DNA of 42,680 bases from NCBI GenBank assembly GCA_002293425.1, contig DBDE01000031.1, positions 18,203 through 60,882 on the forward strand. Reading direction: 5' to 3'. Below the pieces are notes generated by a model that worked only from the letters and a program-made list of their open reading frames with translations, did not search any database and was not told where the DNA came from. Shown here piece after piece: positions 37,283 to 42,680 of the stretch (position 1 is its first letter; each line of letters starts with the position of its first letter). A program made the position numbers and the translations under genes. Source of the DNA: Alistipes sp. UBA940. Lineage in GTDB: Bacteria > Bacteroidota > Bacteroidia > Bacteroidales > Rikenellaceae.

Positions 37283-39861
37283 CAGAACAGATCCAATTGA
37301 CCCTCATCCGGCCGTTCTATCTCCAATTCCACACTCTTTTCGATCTCTTCGGGTTCGTCATCCGCCACCTGAGGGGGAACAGGGGCAGAAGGAACGGGAA
37401 CCAGGAACCTCAATGCGGCTACCTGATAAGTGGTGATGCGCTTGCCCTTGGCCTTGTGGCTCTTAACGCCGATGTAGTCCTGAACATCGACCGTGTCTGT
37501 TGCCCGACCGGCATTAGTCCCGCCATAGGCGACTTCGAGCAATGGCCGCTCCGTCTCCGTCATTTCGACCAGCCGGCAATCGGCATCGAGGTACTCCTGC
37601 ATCTGGGCCGTGCCGTTGGTCGCTGGAAAACGCTTAACATAATAGAAGCCCGCAGAACCGTCGAAATAGGCCACACTGTACACCCGCTCGGGTTCCCACT
37701 TTTCGACCCTCACCGTATCTTCGGGAAAATGATGGGTGAGCTCGAAGCCCGTTATATAATAGGAGTGCCGCCCGAACACGACTATCCGATCGTCACCCGA
37801 AAACTCGCCCAGCAACACCCCGCGGCCGTCGGCATTCAGGCGGCGAACATCCTCGTCGAACCAGATGTTCTGACCACCCAACGTGGAGGTGCCCTTCTCT
37901 TTGAGAACGATCTTGTGGATGCCATAACGCGAAAACAGGTTGCCCTGGCTTGCGCGCCCCTTGATAGCCAGCGTAGAAAAATCGAGATCGGTGATAACTT
38001 TCTTCAACCTCGGCCGCGGCTTGAAATATATCTTCAACACCTCCGCCTCGCCATTGGGATTGACGCTCAGATAGAGAATATCGGTTCCCGCCGTGCCCTT
38101 GGTAATGTTGTACTCCTTATCGCGCGTGATGCCGACAATGGCACACCGTTTCATCATCACCGCTCCCTGCTTGCCGTCGCGATAAAGCAGGTTGTAGATC
38201 GTGCGCTCGTCACCGCGCTTAAACACGCCGATATAGAGAATATTTTTATGGAAAAAGGCTTTGTCGCCTACCTTGGTGATGACATACCGCCCGTCGCGGC
38301 AAATCACTATGATGTCGTCGATGTCCGAACAATCACACACAAACTCGTCCTTGCGCATCCCCGCACCGATGCCGAAGAAGCCCTCCGCCCTGTCGACATA
38401 AAGTTTTGCATTCGCCACCGCAACCTTGGTTACCTCGATGCTGTCGAACTCGCGAATCTCCGTGCGCCGCTCGCGACCTTTGCCATAACGCTTTTTGATG
38501 CCCTCATAATAGGCAATGGTGTAGTCGACGATGTGCTCCAAATCGTGGTGCACCTGCTTCATTTCCTCCTCGACGCCCTTTATATGTTCATCTGCTTTGG
38601 CCGTATCGTATTTGGAAATGCGGATGAACCTCAGCTCGGTGAGTTTAACCACGTCGTCCTGCGTGACTGTCCGTCGGAGCAGCTTTTTGAACGGTTCCAG
38701 CCCTGTGTCGACGGCAGAATAGGCCTCCTCGCGACTCTTCGCTCCCTCGATGAGCTGGTACAACCTATTCTCGATGAAAATCTTTTCCAGCGTCGAAGCG
38801 TGCCAATCCTCCGATAGTTCGTCCAGCCGAATGCGCAACTCTTTGTCCAGCAAGCTCTTGGTCTTCTCGGTGGAGCGGCGGAGAATTTCACAAACGCCCA
38901 GAAAATGGGGCTTATCGTCGCAAATCACAGTGGAATTGGGCGAAATGCTCACCTCGCAATCGGTGAAAGCATACAGCCCGTCGATGGTCTTGTCGCTCGA
39001 TTCGTCGTTAGAGACGTGTATGATGATCTCCACCTTTTCGGCGGTGTTATCGTCCACCTTGCGGATCTTTATCTTTCCCTTTTCGTTGGCTTTAATGATG
39101 GACTCCTTGATGCTCTCGGTGGTGGTGCCGAACGGAATTTCGGTGATGGCCAGCGTACGGCGGTCTATCTTCGAAATCTTAGCTCTCACCTTGACCGCTC
39201 CGCCACGCAAACCGTCGTTGTAGCGGCTCACATCGACCATTCCGCCCGTGGGGAAGTCGGGATAGAGAGCGAAATCCTGCCCTTTCAGATGAGCGACCGA
39301 CGCGTCGATAAGTTCATTGAAATTGTGGGGCAAAATTTTCGACGCCAACCCCACGGCAATCCCCTCGACCCCCTGAGCCAGCAACAGCGGAAACTTCACC
39401 GGCAACGTCACCGGCTCCTGGTTGCGGCCGTCATAGCTGAGCATCCAGTCGGTCGTCTTGGGGTTGAACACCACGTCGAGCGCAAACTTACTCAACCGCG
39501 CCTCTATGTACCTGGCCGCGGCCGCTCCGTCGCCCGTGAGAATATTGCCCCAATTACCCTGACAATCGACCAGCAGGTCTTTCTGACCCAACTGAACCAG
39601 CGCATCGCCTATCGAAGCATCCCCGTGCGGATGGAACTGCATAGTGTGGCCGATGACATTGGCAACTTTGTTGTACCTACCATCATCCAACCTTTTCATT
39701 GAATGAAGTATGCGCCTCTGCACCGGCTTCAACCCATCTTCGAGGTGAGGCACCGCCCGCTCCAAAATAACGTACGAGGCGTAATCCAGCCACCATTCGC
39801 GGTACATTCCGCCCAGCTTGCTGGAACCGTGGCCGCTCTCTATATTCGAAGTATCACTCAT
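37282..39861 (-). CDS. parC: DNA topoisomerase IV subunit A
   Basis: 859 residues. With ParE it decatenates daughter chromosomes. The GyrA-like core has the active-site Tyr118 (AARYIEARLS), the QRDR HPHGDASIGDAL at 77-88 and PHLEDGLKPVQRRIL near 38. The coiled-coil gate and a reduced C-terminal beta-pinwheel-like region (FKPRPRLKKVITDL, KGRASQGNLFSRYG) follow. The GyrA-box typical of gyrase is absent, favouring ParC. Position 82, equal to the quinolone-sensitive Ser of E. coli ParC/GyrA, is Ala. The protein ends in QLDLF, which resembles a sliding-clamp binding motif. Confidence 0.95.
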   Translation of the reverse strand: MSDTSNIESGHGSSKLGGMYREWWLDYASYVILERAVPHLEDGLKPVQRRILHSMKRLDDGRYNKVANVIGHTMQFHPHGDASIGDALVQLGQKDLLVDCQGNWGNILTGDGAAAARYIEARLSKFALDVVFNPKTTDWMLSYDGRNQEPVTLPVKFPLLLAQGVEGIAVGLASKILPHNFNELIDASVAHLKGQDFALYPDFPTGGMVDVSRYNDGLRGGAVKVRAKISKIDRRTLAITEIPFGTTTESIKESIIKANEKGKIKIRKVDDNTAEKVEIIIHVSNDESSDKTIDGLYAFTDCEVSISPNSTVICDDKPHFLGVCEILRRSTEKTKSLLDKELRIRLDELSEDWHASTLEKIFIENRLYQLIEGAKSREEAYSAVDTGLEPFKKLLRRTVTQDDVVKLTELRFIRISKYDTAKADEHIKGVEEEMKQVHHDLEHIVDYTIAYYEGIKKRYGKGRERRTEIREFDSIEVTKVAVANAKLYVDRAEGFFGIGAGMRKDEFVCDCSDIDDIIVICRDGRYVITKVGDKAFFHKNILYIGVFKRGDERTIYNLLYRDGKQGAVMMKRCAIVGITRDKEYNITKGTAGTDILYLSVNPNGEAEVLKIYFKPRPRLKKVITDLDFSTLAIKGRASQGNLFSRYGIHKIVLKEKGTSTLGGQNIWFDEDVRRLNADGRGVLLGEFSGDDRIVVFGRHSYYITGFELTHHFPEDTVRVEKWEPERVYSVAYFDGSAGFYYVKRFPATNGTAQMQEYLDADCRLVEMTETERPLLEVAYGGTNAGRATDTVDVQDYIGVKSHKAKGKRITTYQVAALRFLVPVPSAPVPPQVADDEPEEIEKSVELEIERPDEGQLDLF

Positions 39862-39865
39862 AAAT

Positions 39866-40972
39866 TCATTTCAGATAATGTGCTCGCCCGATCTGGCGAA
39901 CGATATGCACAAACCTCTCCGGTTCCTCGGCGTTGGGCGAGTGGGCGGAGTTTTCAAACACGAAATAACCTTTCTCCGGAGCCTCGATCCCGTCGAACCA
40001 CGCTTCAGAAAGCACCTGCGACACCTGATAATCCCACTTCCCGTGCATGACGTAGACAGGAATTTCGAAACTTCGTGCCGAAAGGAATAAATTGTCTGCC
40101 AACACCTGCGGGAAGACATTGACACCCGAAAAGCCCATCCCGGCCACATATTGCATCTTTTCGCCCACCGTGTAGCCGCCGAACGAGAACAGGATATCCA
40201 TCGCAATATCAGCCGTAGAGATCGGCGCGCGAGTAACCCCGATGTGGTAGCGGTTCATCAGCGGAGTCCTCGCAGCAGACATTACAAAATCCATTGCGGG
40301 GAAATCCACCGCCTGTCGGTCGAATTTCGACAACTGCCGGATCGCGCTCTCGTCGCCGATCTCCGTCGCGTGGGCCAGCATATAATCGTAGGCAATGCGC
40401 TCTGACTCCTGCTGCCATGTCACCTGCCCTATCCCAATGTAGGCAGAAAAAAGTTCGGGGTACGCTTGGATCGTCTTCACGCCGATATAGCTGCCCCACG
40501 AGTGCCCCATCAGAATAATCTTCTCTTGCCCAAAGCGCTCGCGAAGATACTCGGTCACTTTGCGCGTGTCCTCCACAAAGTGATCGACAGTCGCGCCTTC
40601 CGGCGTGATGTCGCTGTGGTACGTCATACCGGCTCCGCGCTGATCCCAGTAACAAACCGTGAAGTATTTTTCGAGGCGCTCGGGTTTTTCATTCGGCAGA
40701 ATCATAGGAAGCTCGGGTGTCCCCGGCCCTCCGTGTAAGTATAGGATGACAGGATTTTCGGGATTCTCGCCCCGGATGAACATACCCTGCCGGATGCCGC
40801 CGATCTCGATAAATATTTTCTCGGCCAATGCTCCGGCAATTTCGTTACCGTCGGCGTCTTTCAACGGTTTCAACTTTCCCGGACTACACACCGCTAAAAC
40901 GACAAGGCCTATTACCGCGATCCCCACGACCGCCGCGATTATAATCCCGACTATTTTCAATAACTTTTTCAT
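39866..40972 (-). CDS. Membrane-anchored alpha/beta hydrolase (proline iminopeptidase-like)
   Basis: 368 residues. An N-terminal hydrophobic helix (about 6-29) anchors the protein to the membrane or acts as a signal. The hydrolase fold shows the oxyanion block LYLHGGPGTPE near 78, the nucleophile GHSWGS with Ser158, an acid near MHGKWDYQV and the catalytic His in NSAHSP near the end. HGGPG is typical of proline iminopeptidases and epoxide hydrolase-like esterases; substrate unknown. It lies 12 bases after the CPBP gene and 4 before parC. Neither neighbour shares an obvious pathway with it. Confidence 0.88.
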   Translation of the reverse strand: MKKLLKIVGIIIAAVVGIAVIGLVVLAVCSPGKLKPLKDADGNEIAGALAEKIFIEIGGIRQGMFIRGENPENPVILYLHGGPGTPELPMILPNEKPERLEKYFTVCYWDQRGAGMTYHSDITPEGATVDHFVEDTRKVTEYLRERFGQEKIILMGHSWGSYIGVKTIQAYPELFSAYIGIGQVTWQQESERIAYDYMLAHATEIGDESAIRQLSKFDRQAVDFPAMDFVMSAARTPLMNRYHIGVTRAPISTADIAMDILFSFGGYTVGEKMQYVAGMGFSGVNVFPQVLADNLFLSARSFEIPVYVMHGKWDYQVSQVLSEAWFDGIEAPEKGYFVFENSAHSPNAEEPERFVHIVRQIGRAHYLK

Positions 40973-40984
40973 TTCGATTCAATT

Positions 40985-41767
40985 TTAGCCTAACATTGCG
41001 ATCGCCAGCATCACCACACTTCCCACATTGAGCGCGATATGCACGATCATACCTATGCTGATGCTTTTGTTCCGCCACACGCCGTAAACCATAGGCGTCA
41101 GGGCGATGATGCGCGTGATGTTCTCCCACGGAGTAAAAAGGTGATATACAGAGAACAATACCACGTTTACCAGCGGCGCAGCCTTTCCCAGCCATCTCAT
41201 TCGCGGCAGCAAAAACCCACGAAAATAGAGCTCCTCGACCCAAGGCCCGAAGATGCCGTTGGTAAGAAGTCCGAGAACGATCACGAGCCACAGCATTCCA
41301 GTCGATGCGTCTTCGACAGCAAACCGGTCCGCCCTGAACCAATCCGGCACCCAGTCGAAAATGCCCCACAGGGGATGCTCGATGGGAGCAAGGATCATGA
41401 AAACGCCGATGCAAAACAGCAATATCGGGATCGCCCACAGCAGTTTCCGACCGAGAGGCATCTTGCTGCGGAACAGGATGATGTCACGTATTTTTTTGTT
41501 CTGCTTTCGAGCGACCACCGCTAAAATGCCCAACTGCACCGGAATGAGCCCAATCGCGATGGCCAGCAGCATAGCCAGATATGACGGCAGGCCGAATCCC
41601 CACACCGGATTGGCAAACACGATGACACACAACAATATCGGCACGCCCGGCAACAGATGATACGCCAATATGGAGGCGACGCTCAGTTGCTTTACATCGC
41701 TTTGGCGGGGTCTCCTCCCAGCAGACAGATCAGACTTTTTTGCTTTGTTCCTTTTAATTTTCGACAT
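40985..41767 (-). CDS. CPBP family intramembrane glutamic protease
   Basis: 260 residues with six or more hydrophobic segments. The Abi/CPBP signature is present: E178-E179 with R183 (EELYFRGF), H209 (FSVYHLF) and H243/N247 (VHIALN). Homologues process prenylated proteins (Rce1) or act in bacteriocin self-immunity and envelope signalling. The ATG at 41767 is preferred over a TTG at 41779; it overlaps the parE stop by 14 bases, so translation is coupled. The N-terminus is very basic (KIKRNKAKKS). Function in this organism is unknown. Confidence 0.88.
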   Translation of the reverse strand: MSKIKRNKAKKSDLSAGRRPRQSDVKQLSVASILAYHLLPGVPILLCVIVFANPVWGFGLPSYLAMLLAIAIGLIPVQLGILAVVARKQNKKIRDIILFRSKMPLGRKLLWAIPILLFCIGVFMILAPIEHPLWGIFDWVPDWFRADRFAVEDASTGMLWLVIVLGLLTNGIFGPWVEELYFRGFLLPRMRWLGKAAPLVNVVLFSVYHLFTPWENITRIIALTPMVYGVWRNKSISIGMIVHIALNVGSVVMLAIAMLG

Positions 41768-42680
41768 AATCTGCCTCAATCTTCAAATTATCGATCACAA
41801 ACTCGCGTCGCTCGGGCGTGTTGGCTCCCATATAGAACGAGAGCACATCGCCGATACTGTCGCCCTTGGAGAGCCGCACCGTCTCCAATCGCATATCGGG
41901 GCCGATGAACTCTTTGAACTCATCCGCCGAGATCTCGCCCAGCCCCTTAAACCGCGTAATCTCCGCCGCCGTCCCCAGCTTCTTTATGGCCTTCTGTCGC
42001 TCCGGCTCGGAATAGCAGTAAATGGTCTCGCGCTTGTTCCGCACCCGAAACAGCGGCGTCTGCAAAACGTACAAATGTCCCTGACGAATAACCTCCGGAA
42101 AGAATTGCAGGAAAAATGTCATCATCAACAACCGAATGTGCATCCCGTCCACGTCGGCATCGGTGGCAATGATCACCTTGTTATATCTCAGGTCGTCGAT
42201 GCTATCCTCGATATTCAACGCGGCCTGCAACAGGTTGAACTCCTCGTTCTCATACACCACCTTTTTGGTCAGCCCAAAAGTGTTCAACGGCTTGCCCCGC
42301 AGCGAAAACACCGCCTGGGTGTGCACATCGCGCGACTTCGTAATCGACCCCGACGCCGAGTTGCCCTCGGTGATGAATATCATCGTCTGTTCGTTGCGCG
42401 GATCCTTGTCGCCGAAATGAACCTTGCAATCACGCAACTTGCGGTTGTTCAAACTAACCTTCTTCGCCAGCTCCCTCGCCTTCTTCTGCACCCCGCTGAT
42501 GGCCTTGCGCTCCTTCTCGTTATCGGCGATCTTTCTGCCCAGGATCTCCGCGGTCGCAGGGTGCTTGTGCAGATAGTTGTCCAACTGCTCCTTGACGAAG
42601 TCCAACACGAACTGCCGCACCGTCGGGCCCTTGGGACTCATATTGCGGCTGCCGAGCTTGATCTTGGTCTGGCTCTCGAA
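41754..42680 (-). CDS. parE: DNA topoisomerase IV subunit B, C-terminal part (partial)
   Basis: The gene runs off the window end; about 308 C-terminal residues are seen. The TOPRIM domain is clear: FITEGNSASGSI (Glu metal ligand), IATDADVDGMHIRLLMMTFF (DxD motif) and HLYVLQTPLFRVR, followed by TRFKGLGEISADEFKEFIG. The stretch SQTKIKLGSRNMSP precedes it. Together with parC downstream it makes the heterotetrameric decatenase. The stop overlaps the start of the CPBP gene by 14 bases. GyrB cannot be fully excluded without the N-terminus, but the parC neighbourhood supports ParE. Confidence 0.9.
   Translation of the reverse strand, partial: FESQTKIKLGSRNMSPKGPTVRQFVLDFVKEQLDNYLHKHPATAEILGRKIADNEKERKAISGVQKKARELAKKVSLNNRKLRDCKVHFGDKDPRNEQTMIFITEGNSASGSITKSRDVHTQAVFSLRGKPLNTFGLTKKVVYENEEFNLLQAALNIEDSIDDLRYNKVIIATDADVDGMHIRLLMMTFFLQFFPEVIRQGHLYVLQTPLFRVRNKRETIYCYSEPERQKAIKKLGTAAEITRFKGLGEISADEFKEFIGPDMRLETVRLSKGDSIGDVLSFYMGANTPERREFVIDNLKIEADYVEN

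Overview
Organism and basis: the window looks like a chromosomal segment of a Bacteroidetes bacterium, most likely order Bacteroidales. The evidence is the gene order secY-map-infA-rpmJ-rpsM, promoters of the Bacteroidetes type (TTG/TTTG, 19-20 nt, TAnnTTTG), weak use of Shine-Dalgarno sites, and families typical of the group (BatD/BatE, DUF3078, PASTA-RluD). GC-rich codon use and the style of the intergenic repeats are compatible with Rikenellaceae such as Alistipes, but that is an impression and was not tested.

Layout. (1) 1-8852, plus strand: the distal spc and alpha ribosomal operons, from the end of rpsN to rplQ, closed by a strong terminator. Two gaps in this otherwise tight cluster (rpsN-rpsH and rpoA-rplQ) are long, G-run rich and contain a hairpin/promoter-like element or repeats. 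L30 and L17 both carry long Lys/Ala/Pro-rich tails. (2) 8900-9640: a repeat island, a 72-residue orphan gene, and a 130-nt diverged palindrome behind its own candidate minus-strand promoter, possibly a rod-shaped RNA. (3) 9642-11748: a PspC-like / PadR / PspC-like envelope-stress type operon. (4) 11819-17960: nfo on the minus strand, then DUF3078 outer-membrane protein, S41 protease, RNase R and RecR in one tight plus-strand operon. (5) 17957-22223, minus strand: class I fumarase, batD, batE. The 5' end of batD appears to be assembled from repeat DNA. (6) 22297-23849: class II aldolase and a small beta-barrel protein, divergent from fumarase with interlocked promoters. (7) 23900-27408, minus strand: a small membrane protein, then mqnE, a PASTA protein and rluD, with a repeat island before rluD. 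(8) 27513-28223: an ECF sigma factor and a small membrane protein. A palindrome between the sigma gene and the divergent membrane protein gives two outward-facing ECF-type promoters. (9) 28207-42680, minus strand: a ten-gene, nearly gapless run parE (partial), CPBP protease, alpha/beta hydrolase, parC, aroK, DUF4932-like lipoprotein, purL, murI, ftsK, lolA, joining chromosome decatenation/segregation with wall, purine and envelope functions.

Most interesting for follow-up: the palindromic bidirectional ECF promoter with its small regulon module (27010-28223), the rod-like palindrome at 9345-9474, and the repeat-built signal peptide of batD. Everything here comes from reading the sequence; no database search was run.
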